Shown: in pieces, positions 1 to 9,462 of the stretch | Numbering within the stretch: position 1 is the first letter of the stretch | Layout of the letters: every line of letters starts with the position of its first letter | DNA from: Gammaproteobacteria bacterium | GTDB taxonomy: Bacteria > Pseudomonadota > Gammaproteobacteria > Pseudomonadales > Moraxellaceae | Direction: 5' to 3' | DNA length: 33,564 nucleotides | Assembly (NCBI GenBank): GCA_028868515.1 | Contig: JAGWUI010000027.1 | Span: forward strand, 1-33,564 | Translations under genes and position numbers: made by a program | The notes under the pieces: generated by a model | The model's input: the letters and a program-made list of their open reading frames with translations, nothing else | Told to the model about the DNA's origin: nothing | Databases searched by the model: none

Positions 1-1
1 G

Positions 2-970
2 CAAGGACGCTTGGCAGGCACACCCGTCGAAGTTGCGATTTTTACCAATCTGACTCGCGATCACTTAGATTATCACGGCACGTTTGAGGCCTACGCTGAA
101 GCAAAATCACGACTATTCAATCCTCAATATTTCCCAGAGCTAAAATACGCCATCATCAATGCCGATGATCCTGCAAGCGCGTTAATGCTCAACCATATCA
201 CGCCTGACATTGTGGTCTGGCGTTATTCCATCCATACAACAGTGCCTGCTGATTTTTATGTGCTTAAATCTAATTTCACCTTAAACGGTGCAACCTTAGA
301 AATTCAGACACCTTTCGGCATCGTCACGCTACAAAGTCCGTTGCTCGGACGCTTTAATGTCGCGAACTTATTGGCGGCTGTCGCAGGCGCACTGGCATTA
401 GGCTTGTCATTAGATCAAGTGGTTGCCGCCGTACCAAAATTAGTTGGCGCAGCAGGTCGAATGCAAGTCATCGCGGATAAGTCTTTATTACTCATCGTAG
501 ATTATGCGCATACGCCCGATGCGTTAACCCAAGTGTTAACCAGCTTACGACCTCATGTTGCTGGACAATTGGTGTGTGTCTTTGGTTGTGGCGGAGATCG
601 GGACAAAGGGAAGCGCCCACTCATGACGCGCGCTGCATTGCAAGATGCTGATCGACTGATTGTGACCTCCGATAATCCACGCACTGAAGATGCGAACTCG
701 ATTATTACAGACATGCTGAGTGGCCTGAGCTCTGATGAATTAGCACGCATGACTATCGAACCTGATCGCAGGCAAGCAATTCTTCTAGCAGTACGCGAAA
801 GCCATGCAGGCGATGCTGTTGTTTTGGCAGGGAAAGGTCATGAGAATTATCAAGAAATCGACGGTGTGCGACACTGGTTTGATGATGCAGTGGAATTAAC
901 TCAAGCCCGCCAAGCGCTACTCACGCTTCCCCACACGACCAATGCGACAATCACAAACCCTATAGACTGA
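2..970 (+). CDS. murE: MurE, UDP-MurNAc-tripeptide synthetase, C-terminal part
   Basis: This is the 3' end of the cytoplasmic ligase that adds meso-diaminopimelate to UDP-MurNAc-L-Ala-D-Glu. The frame is open from base 2, so the gene begins before the window, and the TTG at 11 is internal. About 322 residues are visible against roughly 495 for the whole family member. The central ATPase-domain motif TNLTRDHLDYHG is near the left edge. The C-terminal domain carries VDYAHTPDAL, FGCGGDRDKGKRP and TSDNPRTED. The DNPR motif is the known signature for meso-DAP rather than lysine, so a Gram-negative type wall is expected. murF and mraY follow on the same strand, as in the Acinetobacter dcw-derived cluster. 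The missing N-terminus is an artefact of the window edge, not a truncation. Confidence 0.97.
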   Translation, partial: QGRLAGTPVEVAIFTNLTRDHLDYHGTFEAYAEAKSRLFNPQYFPELKYAIINADDPASALMLNHITPDIVVWRYSIHTTVPADFYVLKSNFTLNGATLEIQTPFGIVTLQSPLLGRFNVANLLAAVAGALALGLSLDQVVAAVPKLVGAAGRMQVIADKSLLLIVDYAHTPDALTQVLTSLRPHVAGQLVCVFGCGGDRDKGKRPLMTRAALQDADRLIVTSDNPRTEDANSIITDMLSGLSSDELARMTIEPDRRQAILLAVRESHAGDAVVLAGKGHENYQEIDGVRHWFDDAVELTQARQALLTLPHTTNATITNPID

Positions 971-1108
971 CGAATAAATATACAGACGTTCTTTTGATGT
1001 ATGATTCAGTCAAGGACAATTCAGTACAATGTGTGATGCTGATTTCGTTTATATTTCGTGCTTATCGCATTTATTTTGTTTTTATTTAACCCATACAGAT
1101 TAACTTTC

Positions 1109-2659
1109 ATGACTGAACTTTCCGCCACGAACGCACAACTTCCAGAATGGACTGCCAATGAACTTGCTTTAGCGACGGGTGGAATATGGCATTTTGCATC
1201 AGCTTCGGATAGCACACGTCTGAATAATCTAAGCATCGCACGCATCATTTCCAACACACGCCAGATTCAGCCCAATGATGCGTTTCTTGCACTGATTGGC
1301 GAACGATTTGATGCACACAATTTTGTTGCAGATGCAGTTAAACAAGGTGCAACTGCGGTTATTGTTTCACGCCTGATTCCAGATATTTCTGTTCCGCAAC
1401 TCTTAGTGGACGATACACGGCTTGCATTAGGTCGTCTTGCAACTGCACGCAGACGCAGTTTTCCTGATTTAACAACGGTTGCTCTCACAGGTTCTAGTGG
1501 CAAAACAACCACTAAAGAAATGATCGGCAGCATTTTGCGTGTCCATAGCCATCAAGATGAAGTACTGGTCACACGCGGTAATCTGAATAACGATCTTGGC
1601 GTTCCAATGATGTTATTAGAACTCACTCCTCAACATCACTTTGGCGTTCTCGAACTTGGTGCCAACCACATTGGTGAAATCGCCTATACGACCGCGATGG
1701 TGCAGCCCAAAGTTGCAGGTATTCTAAATATCGGCACCGCGCATGTGGGTGAATTTGGTGGTCGCGCAGGGATTGCACGCGCAAAGTCTGAGATTTTTCA
1801 AGGTTTAGCAGCGGATGGCGTTGCAATTATTCCTGCGCAAGACGATTTTGCCGACGTTATTGCTGAGGCAGCACAAGCATTTAAACGTATTCGATTTGGT
1901 GGAACCGCGCAAAATAGCGATGTCTACGCAACTCAAATTGAAATTTTACCGACATCAAGTCAGTTTACGCTCAATACACACCATGATTCAGTATCGATCA
2001 ATTTATCGTTTGCTGGGGCACATAACATTGATAATGCACTGGCAGCTGCTGCATTTGCTCTTGCTTTAAATATTCCCTTAGCAACCATTGCACAAGGGCT
2101 GGGGCAGGCACAAAGTACCAAAGGCCGTCTAAACTTCATTCAGCACGCACTGCCACACGGGACATTGACGTTGATTGATGATACTTATAATGCCAATCCT
2201 CATTCGATGCGTGCAGCAGCACAAGTTTTAGCTGCACAAACAGGTGTTCGTATCTTGGTACTTGGTGATATTGGCGAACTTGGTGACAGCGCACAGAAAG
2301 AACATCGTGATCTAGGTGGTGATCTTGCCAGAATGCCACTGGATGCTGTTTTTGCAGTAGGGCAATTCGCGGAAGATACCATTGCCGAGATCAGCGCAAG
2401 CTCAGTTTATGCACAAGCTTTTGCTGATAAAGAACAATTATTTGCTACACTTAAAAACTGGTTACAATCGCACACAGCCAATACGGCTAAACAATCTGAT
2501 CAAAGCCCTTATCAGATCAACATTCTGTTTAAAGGTTCACGATTTACACAAATGGAAACGCTCATCCACGCGTTCGAAACTGAAATCAAACATGATTCAG
2601 TACAATTTGAAAACAGTATTATTCATATTCCCCAAGATTCTGTATCGGAGACACATTAA
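1109..2659 (+). CDS. murF: MurF, UDP-MurNAc-tripeptide--D-Ala-D-Ala ligase
   Basis: MurF adds D-alanyl-D-alanine to UDP-MurNAc-tripeptide, the last cytoplasmic step in making the pentapeptide precursor. The ATP-binding loop is [12 protein letters not shown], followed by the Mur-ligase motifs [11 protein letters not shown] and [10 protein letters not shown]. The C-terminal domain has [14 protein letters not shown] and [10 protein letters not shown] chose ATG 1109 ([10 protein letters not shown]). The frame is open upstream to GTG 1058, but the extra 17 residues are hydrophobic and unlike MurF. Neither start has a clear ribosome binding site. With this start the protein is 516 residues, somewhat longer than the usual 450-460. 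The extra length is mainly a short N-terminal extension and a C-terminal tail after the FKGSR motif. The stop overlaps the mraY start (TAATG). Confidence 0.96.
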   Translation: MTELSATNAQLPEWTANELALATGGIWHFASASDSTRLNNLSIARIISNTRQIQPNDAFLALIGERFDAHNFVADAVKQGATAVIVSRLIPDISVPQLLVDDTRLALGRLATARRRSFPDLTTVALTGSSGKTTTKEMIGSILRVHSHQDEVLVTRGNLNNDLGVPMMLLELTPQHHFGVLELGANHIGEIAYTTAMVQPKVAGILNIGTAHVGEFGGRAGIARAKSEIFQGLAADGVAIIPAQDDFADVIAEAAQAFKRIRFGGTAQNSDVYATQIEILPTSSQFTLNTHHDSVSINLSFAGAHNIDNALAAAAFALALNIPLATIAQGLGQAQSTKGRLNFIQHALPHGTLTLIDDTYNANPHSMRAAAQVLAAQTGVRILVLGDIGELGDSAQKEHRDLGGDLARMPLDAVFAVGQFAEDTIAEISASSVYAQAFADKEQLFATLKNWLQSHTANTAKQSDQSPYQINILFKGSRFTQMETLIHAFETEIKHDSVQFENSIIHIPQDSVSETH

Positions 2660-3744
2660 TGTTGCTATGGCTGTTTAATATTCTGGGGCAATACCAGCGC
2701 ACATTTCTGGTGTTTGATTACCTAACGGTTCGCATCATTTTTAGTGTTTTGACATCATTGGGGTTAAGTCTTTTATTTGGCCCAGGCATGATCCGCCGCT
2801 TACATGCACTAAAATACGGTCAAGCTGTGCGCGATGATGGCCCTAAAACCCATCTCGTCAAAACAGGCACCCCGACGATGGGCGGAATTCTGATTCTGTT
2901 TAGTATCGGAATCAGCACACTACTTTGGTGTAATCTCAAAGATCCGTATGTATGGATTGTACTGGGTGTGATGGTGATTTTTGGAATCGTCGGCTTTATG
3001 GATGACTGGCTAAAAATCAAACACAAAAACCCTAAAGGTCTATCAGCAAAGAAAAAATACTTTTGGACATCTGTCGGGGCTTTTGGTGCTGGCGCAGCGC
3101 TGCTCTACCTTGCAAAGTCACCTGATCAAACCGATTTACTGATTCCCTTTTTCAAAAATCTATCCCTCCCTCTCGGTGCCGTAGGCTTCATCATCTTTAC
3201 TTATCTTGTGATCACAGGAAGTAGTAATGCCGTCAACCTCACCGACGGTTTAGATGGTCTGGCAATTATGCCTGTGGTGCTGGTTGCATCAGGTTTAGGT
3301 GCTTTTGCTTATTTATCAGGCAATATCAGTTTCGCGCATTATCTGCACATTCCTTATATCGCAGATAACAGTGAACTCGTTGTGATTTGCGCAGCAATGA
3401 TCGGTGCGGGTTTAGGCTTCCTCTGGTTTAACGCACATCCTGCTCAAGTCTTTATGGGTGATGTTGGTGCGCTCACACTCGGGGCAATGCTCGGGGTTAT
3501 TGCCGTGATGGTACGCCAAGAAATGGTTCTTGCGATTATGGGTGGATTGTTTGTTGCCGAAGCAGTATCTGTCGTCCTGCAGGTCGGATCATACAAACTG
3601 CGCAAGAAACGGATTTTCAGAATGGCACCACTTCACCACCACTTTGAGGAGCTTGGCTGGCCTGAAACCCGCGTTGTCGTACGCTTCTGGATTATTACCA
3701 TTATGTTGGTTTTATTGGGATTAATGACGCTTAAGTTCCGTTGA
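2659..3744 (+). CDS. mraY: MraY, phospho-MurNAc-pentapeptide translocase
   Basis: MraY is the integral inner-membrane enzyme that transfers phospho-MurNAc-pentapeptide to undecaprenyl phosphate, giving lipid I. At 361 residues it has the normal family length. It has about ten hydrophobic segments and the family motifs [39 protein letters not shown] (catalytic aspartate region), FMGDVGAL and APLHHHFE. The start codon overlaps the murF stop, so the two are translationally coupled. A strong hairpin terminator follows. The usual next cell-division genes (murD, ftsW, murG) are absent, which matches the split dcw cluster of Acinetobacter and relatives. Confidence 0.98.
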   Translation: MLLWLFNILGQYQRTFLVFDYLTVRIIFSVLTSLGLSLLFGPGMIRRLHALKYGQAVRDDGPKTHLVKTGTPTMGGILILFSIGISTLLWCNLKDPYVWIVLGVMVIFGIVGFMDDWLKIKHKNPKGLSAKKKYFWTSVGAFGAGAALLYLAKSPDQTDLLIPFFKNLSLPLGAVGFIIFTYLVITGSSNAVNLTDGLDGLAIMPVVLVASGLGAFAYLSGNISFAHYLHIPYIADNSELVVICAAMIGAGLGFLWFNAHPAQVFMGDVGALTLGAMLGVIAVMVRQEMVLAIMGGLFVAEAVSVVLQVGSYKLRKKRIFRMAPLHHHFEELGWPETRVVVRFWIITIMLVLLGLMTLKFR

Positions 3745-3772
3745 TTTTTAGAAAAAAACCGTTATAAAAAAC

Positions 3773-3802
3773 AAAAATCCCACTTTGAAAGTGGGATTTT
3801 TT
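3773..3802. terminator. Bidirectional intrinsic terminator after mraY
   Basis: The repeat AAAAATCCCACTT / AAGTGGGATTTTT forms a near-perfect stem around a short TGAA loop. T-rich runs flank it on both strands. It lies between the convergent mraY and sensor kinase genes and would serve both. Confidence 0.9.
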
Positions 3803-3814
3803 ATGCACGCAAGA

Positions 3815-4978
3815 CTAACGTTCCAGTGCAGGTAATGTGACTCGAAATACAGCACCACCATCTGGATGATTATATGCACGCACCGTCCCGCCTTGCTGTT
3901 CAACAAGACTACGAACGACTGCCAATCCTAAACCAGACCCTCCTGTTGCGCGTGAACGCGACTGATCTAATCGAAAAAACGCATCAAAAACCCGTTCATT
4001 CATGCCTTGAGGTAACCCTGCTCCGAAATCTCGGACTTCAAGAATAACATCTCGTTTTTCCTTAAACACACGAAGCTCTACACGTTTGCCATTTGTTGCA
4101 TATCTGAATGCATTTTCAACCAGATTAGAAACAATCTGGCTCATCCGATCATGGTCAACAAAAACCCAAGCTGATTCTGTGTGGAGATCTAATTGCAGAT
4201 CATACTCCGCAGCACGCTCAATATATAAAGGCGAAATTTCATCAATGAGTGCAGCCAAATCCAGTTCCGTAGGATATAGCGTGAGCTTTTCAGCATTATC
4301 CAACCCTAATACATGGACATCTTCAACCAAGCGAACCAAATGCTGAGTTTGATCCAATAACTTGTTATATTCCTGCACACTCGGCTTAATTATGCCATCA
4401 CACAATGCATGAAGCCGTCCATTCAATATGGTTAATGGCGTTCTTAATTCATGTGAAATTGCCGCCGCAGTGGCTTTACGTTCGCGCTCTAAAGTTTCCA
4501 ATGCGCCTGCCATATGATTAAAATTATTAATCATCGCGGTCAGTTCACCCTGACCAGAGGATGCATGAGCACGTACCGTTAGGTCTCCTTCTGCAATTCG
4601 ACCAGCTGCCTCTGCAATTGATGCGATGGGTTTAATGATCATCCGCGCCAATAATAACGCCACGATAATTCCAAGCAGTAAACTCAGTATTAAACCGATG
4701 ATTAACGGCGAAAGCTCACGATTACCCTCCAAACCATTTGGGCCATCTGCAACGAACTGTGTCAGATAAGCGCATAACTCAGGGCTGTTTTGACCCAATG
4801 AAGTCAGATTATGCGCGACTTCTTCCTGCTTGTTGGCTGGAAATTGACTCACAAAATCTCTAAATTGGAGTTGCTCTCGAATCTCAACACTGACCGCGAT
4901 AATACCGATCGTGGTTAAGACAAACAGTGTCATATACAGACCAAGGCGAATCCAGATTTTTTCTAATTGTTTATTCAT
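3815..4978 (-). CDS. Sensor histidine kinase (BaeS/AdeS-like)
   Basis: Inner-membrane sensor kinase of a two-component system. A first membrane segment lies at about residues 12-31, a periplasmic loop of about 60 residues follows, and a second segment lies at about 92-114. A HAMP linker comes next. The phosphorylated histidine is in AISHELRTPLTILNG (about residue 177). The N box is IVSNLVENAFRYA, and the G boxes are RDFGAGLP and GGSGLGLAVV. Architecture and length (about 388 residues) fit the BaeS/AdeS group. The start is ATG 4978, although a GTG directly upstream at 4981 is also possible. It lies 45 bases downstream of its response regulator on the same strand. The stimulus cannot be read from the sequence. 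The pair sits head-to-head with an exporter operon, its likely target. Confidence 0.9.
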   Translation of the reverse strand: MNKQLEKIWIRLGLYMTLFVLTTIGIIAVSVEIREQLQFRDFVSQFPANKQEEVAHNLTSLGQNSPELCAYLTQFVADGPNGLEGNRELSPLIIGLILSLLLGIIVALLLARMIIKPIASIAEAAGRIAEGDLTVRAHASSGQGELTAMINNFNHMAGALETLERERKATAAAISHELRTPLTILNGRLHALCDGIIKPSVQEYNKLLDQTQHLVRLVEDVHVLGLDNAEKLTLYPTELDLAALIDEISPLYIERAAEYDLQLDLHTESAWVFVDHDRMSQIVSNLVENAFRYATNGKRVELRVFKEKRDVILEVRDFGAGLPQGMNERVFDAFFRLDQSRSRATGGSGLGLAVVRSLVEQQGGTVRAYNHPDGGAVFRVTLPALER

Positions 4979-5026
4979 CACGCCATCACATTATTCATCA
5001 TGCTATCAATCGCGTTAAAAGATCTC

Positions 5027-5746
5027 TTAATCGATCCAGAGTCGATAACCCACGCCACGAACTGTTTGAATCATATCCGCACCGCCTGCATCACTCAGCT
5101 TTCGACGTAGTTTACTTAAATGGGAGTCGATCACACGATCTAACGCATCACTTTCAGGTAAACAAGCTTCGATCAAATCCATGCGACTAAAACATCGTTT
5201 AGGTTGTCTTGCCAGATGCACGAGTAATTTAAATTCCGTCAACGTCAAAGGCAGTTCTTGCTGTCCACCCGTAGCATCCTCGAATTGAGCTGTATGCGCA
5301 TTCTGGTCAATGGTTAAACGACCAATACGAAGTATCGGGCTAGACGTCATCGTAAAATGACTACGACGCAGCACAGTTTTAATTCGTGCAATCACTTCGG
5401 CAGGATTAAAAGGCTTCGCGATATAATCATCCGCGCCTAAACGTAAACTGAGTAATTTTGTGATGTCATCTGTCAATGCCGTCAGCATGATAATCGGGAC
5501 GTTACTTTCACTGCGAATCGTCTGCAAGATATCTAAACCATCATGACCTGGCATCCGAATATCCAGTAACACCAGATCAGGCTGAAGTTGTCGCCAGAAT
5601 TGTATGCCCTGTCGACCATTATTGGCGTGCTGTGTGCGAAAACCTTCATGCTGTAAATAGACCTGCAAAATCTCTGCAATTTCTGGCTCATCTTCAATGA
5701 CCAAAATTAACAGGTTCTGATTATCTATATGGTGATTCATCATCAT
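5027..5746 (-). CDS. OmpR-family response regulator, AdeR/BaeR-like
   Basis: DNA-binding response regulator of 239 residues. The receiver domain (about 12-125) has the acidic pair EDE, phosphoacceptor Asp62 in LVLLDIRMP, the TALT segment and Lys111 in AKPFNPAEV. The C-terminal winged helix contains LTLTEFKLL, DSHLSKLRRKL and TVRGVGYRL. The runs IIMLTAL...GADDYIAKPFNPAEVIARI and SDALDRVIDSHLSKLRRKL closely resemble my recollection of Acinetobacter AdeR; this is not an alignment. AdeR controls the divergently transcribed RND pump AdeABC. Here the divergent operon encodes an ABC-type exporter instead. Three ATG codons occur in the first four positions, so the exact start may shift by a few residues. 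An AAGGT about ten bases upstream may be the ribosome binding site. Confidence 0.92.
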   Translation of the reverse strand: MMMNHHIDNQNLLILVIEDEPEIAEILQVYLQHEGFRTQHANNGRQGIQFWRQLQPDLVLLDIRMPGHDGLDILQTIRSESNVPIIMLTALTDDITKLLSLRLGADDYIAKPFNPAEVIARIKTVLRRSHFTMTSSPILRIGRLTIDQNAHTAQFEDATGGQQELPLTLTEFKLLVHLARQPKRCFSRMDLIEACLPESDALDRVIDSHLSKLRRKLSDAGGADMIQTVRGVGYRLWID

Positions 5747-5885
5747 TCTGGTTTTACCTTATTTCTTAGGCACATATTTTGTCACTTTACGAGATCATAT
5801 TGAAATAGAATCGGCAAATTTCTATGTTTTGAATCCATCATATCTCCACATTCCCTCAACCCTTACGCAAGTTTAGTTTGACAAT
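5747..5885. promoter_or_regulatory. Divergent promoter region, regulator / exporter operon
   Basis: This 139-base AT-rich spacer separates the response regulator from the exporter operon and must hold promoters for both. A TTGACA sits at 5878-5883, but no good -10 box follows at the right distance. It would also place transcription inside the first annotated codons of the outer-membrane factor. I could not identify clear direct repeats for the response regulator. The regulatory role is inferred from position. Confidence 0.4.
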
Positions 5886-7523
5886 ATGTTATTCATGAAA
5901 ATTTCTGTCTTAAAGCCTTCATGTCGCTCCGCTCACAACCGATTGCTGCCCATGCAGCGACATGCAGGATTATTGTCTTTATTTTCATATAAAACTGTTG
6001 TAGTCCTGTCGATGCTCGGGCTCACATTAACCCAATCTGCATGTATGTCGAATACAATGCCAGACTTAGCAGAGCCTTTGCCTGCACACTGGCAACATCA
6101 GACTACAGATACGAGAGAACGGACAACCCCAGACTTACAAGGCTGGTGGAAAGCTTTTCATGCACCCGATTTAGATGCTTTAGTTGAAGAATCATTAGCT
6201 CAAAACTTAACGCTCGCGGCGGCACGTGAGCATATTCAAGCTGCACGCATTATCTCGAAAAAAAATTATAGTAACTTTTTACCTGATTTACATTTCAGAA
6301 CCAACGACGTGCCCGCACCCAGCGCGACGACCAGTTATCTTCAGGCTGACTTTGATACCACTTGGGAATTAGGGCTATTTGGTAAAAAAGAAGCCTCGCA
6401 ACAGATTGTCGATGGGCAACTCGCTGACGTAGAAGCACAAGCACAAATGGCACGTGTTTCTTTGGTGGCGGAAGTCGTTCGTACCTGGATTCAACTGCGC
6501 ACTGCACAACAGCAAGTTCAGTTATTTGATCAACTCATCCAACAAACACAACAACAATACTCACTCACTGCAGCACGTGTTGACTTAGGTCTTTCTCCAA
6601 AGAGTGCACTATCTACCATTCAAGGCTCTCTTGCGCAACAACAGAAAATGCAGCAAGCCAAGCAACTTGAAGTCGAACAAACATTGCAACAATTGGCATT
6701 ACTACAAGGTCGCACTTCGCCAAATCCAGCTTGGGCAACACCCACAACGCAGCCTGTGATTGGCGAATTTAGTGTACAAACTCTCCCGACGGACGTCATT
6801 CGCATTCGACCAGATATTCAGCAAGCACAAGCCAATGTTTTACAAGCGGCTGGGCAATTTGGGACTGCTCGTGCTGCACGTTATCCATCCATCAATCTTT
6901 CTGGCTCATATATTTATTCGCTGTTGATCATTGGTCATTTTCGTTTACATGCTTTTGATGACAATACTATCGGTGCCGTAGGTCCAATTATTGATCTACC
7001 ACTCTTTGACTGGGGACTGCGTAAATCCGCCGCAGATGCACGCGAATCTGAACTCAAAGCCGCCACACTGAGTTATCGACAAACCGTACTCGAAGCCGTC
7101 AATGAAGTCGAATCTTCACTCGCAGCAGTCCATGCCGCAAAACAGCAAATCGACAAGCAAAATGAAGTCATTCAGTCGACAAAACAAACCCTTGACGCAC
7201 GTCAAACACTCATTCATTTAGGTCTATCCAGTTCACTCGATGGTGTGGATGAGCAGCTTGCTGCGCTGCAAGCACAAATTGAACTATCATCCATGCAGAT
7301 GAATCATGATCTTGCCTATGTTGCTGTCTATAAAGCACTAGGGGGCGCATCTCTCGACACATCAGCCTCATCATCAGCTTCGTCATCAGCTTCGTCATCA
7401 GCTTCGTCATCAGCCTCATTATCAAAAGCAGCAAACTCAGAAGCAAAAAAAGACCTCGCCCATTCAACTCAGTCTTTTTCGACAAAATCCTTGTCTGAAC
7501 GACAAGCACGGCAAGGAGGCTAA
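5886..7523 (+). CDS. Outer-membrane factor lipoprotein (NodT/TolC type)
   Basis: Outer-membrane channel component of a three-part efflux system. The N-terminus is hydrophobic and ends at a probable lipidated cysteine (LTLTQSAC, Cys53 from this start). Two outer-membrane-efflux repeats follow, rich in Gln/Ala and predicted to be long helices. Family-like segments include LQADFDTTWELGLFGK, RIRPDIQQAQA, ARAARYPSINLSGSY and DLPLFDWGLR. The start is uncertain: ATG 5886, 5895 or 5952, none with a good ribosome binding site; 5952 gives the most normal signal length. The C-terminus is unusual, with a Ser/Ala-rich tail encoded by a 12-base tandem repeat and then a charged, Ser-rich end. The permease gene begins 2 bases after the stop, and its ribosome binding site lies inside this gene. 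Confidence 0.88.
   Translation: MLFMKISVLKPSCRSAHNRLLPMQRHAGLLSLFSYKTVVVLSMLGLTLTQSACMSNTMPDLAEPLPAHWQHQTTDTRERTTPDLQGWWKAFHAPDLDALVEESLAQNLTLAAAREHIQAARIISKKNYSNFLPDLHFRTNDVPAPSATTSYLQADFDTTWELGLFGKKEASQQIVDGQLADVEAQAQMARVSLVAEVVRTWIQLRTAQQQVQLFDQLIQQTQQQYSLTAARVDLGLSPKSALSTIQGSLAQQQKMQQAKQLEVEQTLQQLALLQGRTSPNPAWATPTTQPVIGEFSVQTLPTDVIRIRPDIQQAQANVLQAAGQFGTARAARYPSINLSGSYIYSLLIIGHFRLHAFDDNTIGAVGPIIDLPLFDWGLRKSAADARESELKAATLSYRQTVLEAVNEVESSLAAVHAAKQQIDKQNEVIQSTKQTLDARQTLIHLGLSSSLDGVDEQLAALQAQIELSSMQMNHDLAYVAVYKALGGASLDTSASSSASSSASSSASSSASLSKAANSEAKKDLAHSTQSFSTKSLSERQARQGG
7359..7418 (+). repeat. 12-bp tandem repeat (five units) in the OMF gene
   Basis: Five head-to-tail copies of a unit close to TCATCAGCTTCG cover this stretch. 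The three middle copies are identical or nearly so, and the first and last differ by a few bases. Each copy encodes Ser-Ser-Ala-Ser, giving a Ser/Ala-rich linker. Because the unit is a multiple of three, changes in copy number would alter linker length without shifting the frame. Confidence 0.9.
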
Positions 7524-7525
7524 GT

Positions 7526-8644
7526 ATGGTCGCCCTTGCTCGCAAAACGTTGTTTAGAGAATGGTCACGATTTATTCCTGCAATTTTGGCAATTGGTTTC
7601 GCTGGAATCTTGCTCGTTGTACAAGCTGCGTTAGTTTTGGGCATCTTTGGTAGTGCAGCTATTTATGTCAATGCCACATCTGCTGAAATCTGGGCAGGTT
7701 ATCCAGGCACACAAAGTGTCAGCCTCGGACGTCCTATTCATCGCGATGTCGAAATGCTATTGCGTAGTGATCCAGAGATTACTGCGGCAGAACCAGTCTT
7801 GTGGGTCGATGGTGATTGGCGTGGGACAAAGGGACAAGGCGGCGTCTCAGTCTATGTCACAGGGGTTAATGCAGAACCTGATGGTATGATGTTTGACCAG
7901 ATTTTACCCGTCAATTTACGCATGCGTTTATTAGAGCCTAATGCGGTGATTGTGGATCGTGCAGACCTCGATTCGCTCGGTGTTAATGTTGGGGATAATG
8001 CATGGATAGAAGGAAAACCTGTCCATGTCGTTGCGACAATCTCAGGATTAAGAGCATTAGGTGGTGTCAATGTCATTGCCTCCACACAAACCGCCAAAGC
8101 ACTCAATGACTCAGGAATTACTTATTTTGTCGCGCATGTCCGTGATCCAGAACAAATCAACGCGGTCATCACTCGTTTGAATGGACAAACGACATTCGGT
8201 CCTTATGAGTTATGGAGTGCGAAAGACTTTGCGTGGAGCTCACAGCGCTATTGGCTGATGGACACTGGCGCAGGTGCAGCGGTCTTATTTTTAGCGGGAA
8301 TCGTGTTTTTGGTTGGCGCAGTAATTGCGAGTCAGGCACTCACAGCCGTTGTGATTTCATCCTCACGCGAATACGCCACATTAAATGCGCTTGGCGCTGG
8401 CATGAACGCCTTACGCCGTGTGGTGTTAACTCAAGCAGCATGGATTGGCGGAATAGGCATTATTATTGGCGGCATCATTAGCTCTGGATTACTCATCGCT
8501 GCGGCTCAGTCTGATGTGCCGGTTGCGATGACGCCATTGATTGCTTGTATTTGTATCGGATTGGTTTTCGGGCTGGCCTTTGTTTCCGGGCTCATTGCAA
8601 TGTCAGGACTGCTTCGCGCTGATCCTGCAATCCTGATGCGATGA
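7526..8644 (+). CDS. ABC exporter permease (FtsX/MacB/DevC type)
   Basis: Inner-membrane permease of a three-part ABC exporter, 372 residues. One N-terminal membrane segment (about 14-45) is followed by a periplasmic domain of about 200 residues. Three C-terminal segments follow (about 250-275, 300-325 and 340-365). This is the MacB/FtsX fold in which ATP hydrolysis drives a periplasmic pump. The C-terminal domain contains SSSREYATLNALGAG, typical of FtsX-like permeases. MacB fuses permease and ATPase, whereas here the ATPase is a separate gene, as in DevC/DevA or LolCE-type systems. AAGGAGG at 7513-7519 is a strong ribosome binding site for ATG 7526. The stop overlaps the start of the ATPase gene. 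Confidence 0.92.
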   Translation: MVALARKTLFREWSRFIPAILAIGFAGILLVVQAALVLGIFGSAAIYVNATSAEIWAGYPGTQSVSLGRPIHRDVEMLLRSDPEITAAEPVLWVDGDWRGTKGQGGVSVYVTGVNAEPDGMMFDQILPVNLRMRLLEPNAVIVDRADLDSLGVNVGDNAWIEGKPVHVVATISGLRALGGVNVIASTQTAKALNDSGITYFVAHVRDPEQINAVITRLNGQTTFGPYELWSAKDFAWSSQRYWLMDTGAGAAVLFLAGIVFLVGAVIASQALTAVVISSSREYATLNALGAGMNALRRVVLTQAAWIGGIGIIIGGIISSGLLIAAAQSDVPVAMTPLIACICIGLVFGLAFVSGLIAMSGLLRADPAILMR

Positions 8645-9462
8645 TGGAGCAGAAAATGACGCCGACATTATCCACAAATCAAATGTATTCAAATACGACA
8701 CTTGCATCAGAACCAGCCGCCAAACCCAGTTTAGTGGCGGATAAAATCAGCAAATCATTTGAATCAGGACTGATTAATATCCAGATTCTAACTGATCTTT
8801 CGATTGCCATTATGCCTAGCGAACTCACCTTGATCGCAGGGCCTTCAGGCTGTGGAAAAAGTACACTCCTTTCTATCTTGAGTGGTTTACAGTTTCCTGA
8901 TCAAGGTCAGGTCTGGGCGCTCGATCAAGAACTGAGTCGAGCCAGTCGGCGTGAATTAGAACAATTTCGTTTGCACCATACGGGCTTTGTTTTTCAGGGA
9001 TTTAATCTATTTCCAGCATTAACGGCTTGTGAGCAAATTGAACTGCCTTTGAGTTATCTGGGATTATCCAAAAAAGAATGCCGTGAACGCGCACTTCAAG
9101 CCTTGCATGAAGTTGGCATGGGGCATCGTGTCGATCAACGTCCTGCTGCACTTTCAGGTGGAGAAAAGCAACGCGTTGCGATTGCCCGTGCATTGGCAAA
9201 ACGCCCACAGTTCTTATTTGCCGACGAACCCACCAGCGCGTTAGATGCCGCCAGTGGTCAAACGATTATCAATATTTTACGTCGCATTGCCCACGCGCAC
9301 GGCTCAACCGTACTCTGCGTCAGCCATGATCATCGCCTGATTCAACACGCTGATCGCGTTCTGGAAATGGAAGACGGCGTGATCAATCGTGATTGGCGCG
9401 CCTCCTCTCGAACTCAATCACACCATTTACCTCCAGTTCCAACGCAGGAACATGCTGTATGA
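8641..9462 (+). CDS. ABC exporter ATPase (MacB/LolD/DevA type)
   Basis: Nucleotide-binding subunit that powers the permease encoded just upstream, 273 residues. The Walker A motif is GPSGCGKSTL (about residues 67-76), with the Q loop in VFQGFNLFPAL. The signature motif is LSGGEKQRVAIARAL, Walker B is FLFADEPTSALD and the H-loop is VSHDHR. The spacing matches the MacB/LolD/DevA group. An N-terminal extension of about 30 residues before the first strand is longer than usual, so a downstream Met (6 or 15) may be the real start. The annotated ATG overlaps the permease stop (ATGATGG). The stop overlaps the start of the membrane-fusion protein (ATGA). Confidence 0.95.
   Translation: MMEQKMTPTLSTNQMYSNTTLASEPAAKPSLVADKISKSFESGLINIQILTDLSIAIMPSELTLIAGPSGCGKSTLLSILSGLQFPDQGQVWALDQELSRASRRELEQFRLHHTGFVFQGFNLFPALTACEQIELPLSYLGLSKKECRERALQALHEVGMGHRVDQRPAALSGGEKQRVAIARALAKRPQFLFADEPTSALDAASGQTIINILRRIAHAHGSTVLCVSHDHRLIQHADRVLEMEDGVINRDWRASSRTQSHHLPPVPTQEHAV

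Noticed and set aside
7359-7418. Phase-variable switch by the tandem repeat
   Set aside because: The unit is 12 bases, so gain or loss keeps the reading frame; on/off switching is not expected.
7210-7644. 144-codon minus-strand open frame over the OMF/permease junction
   Set aside because: It contains repeated KLMTKLMT caused by reading the 12-base repeat backwards, and covers two strong genes.
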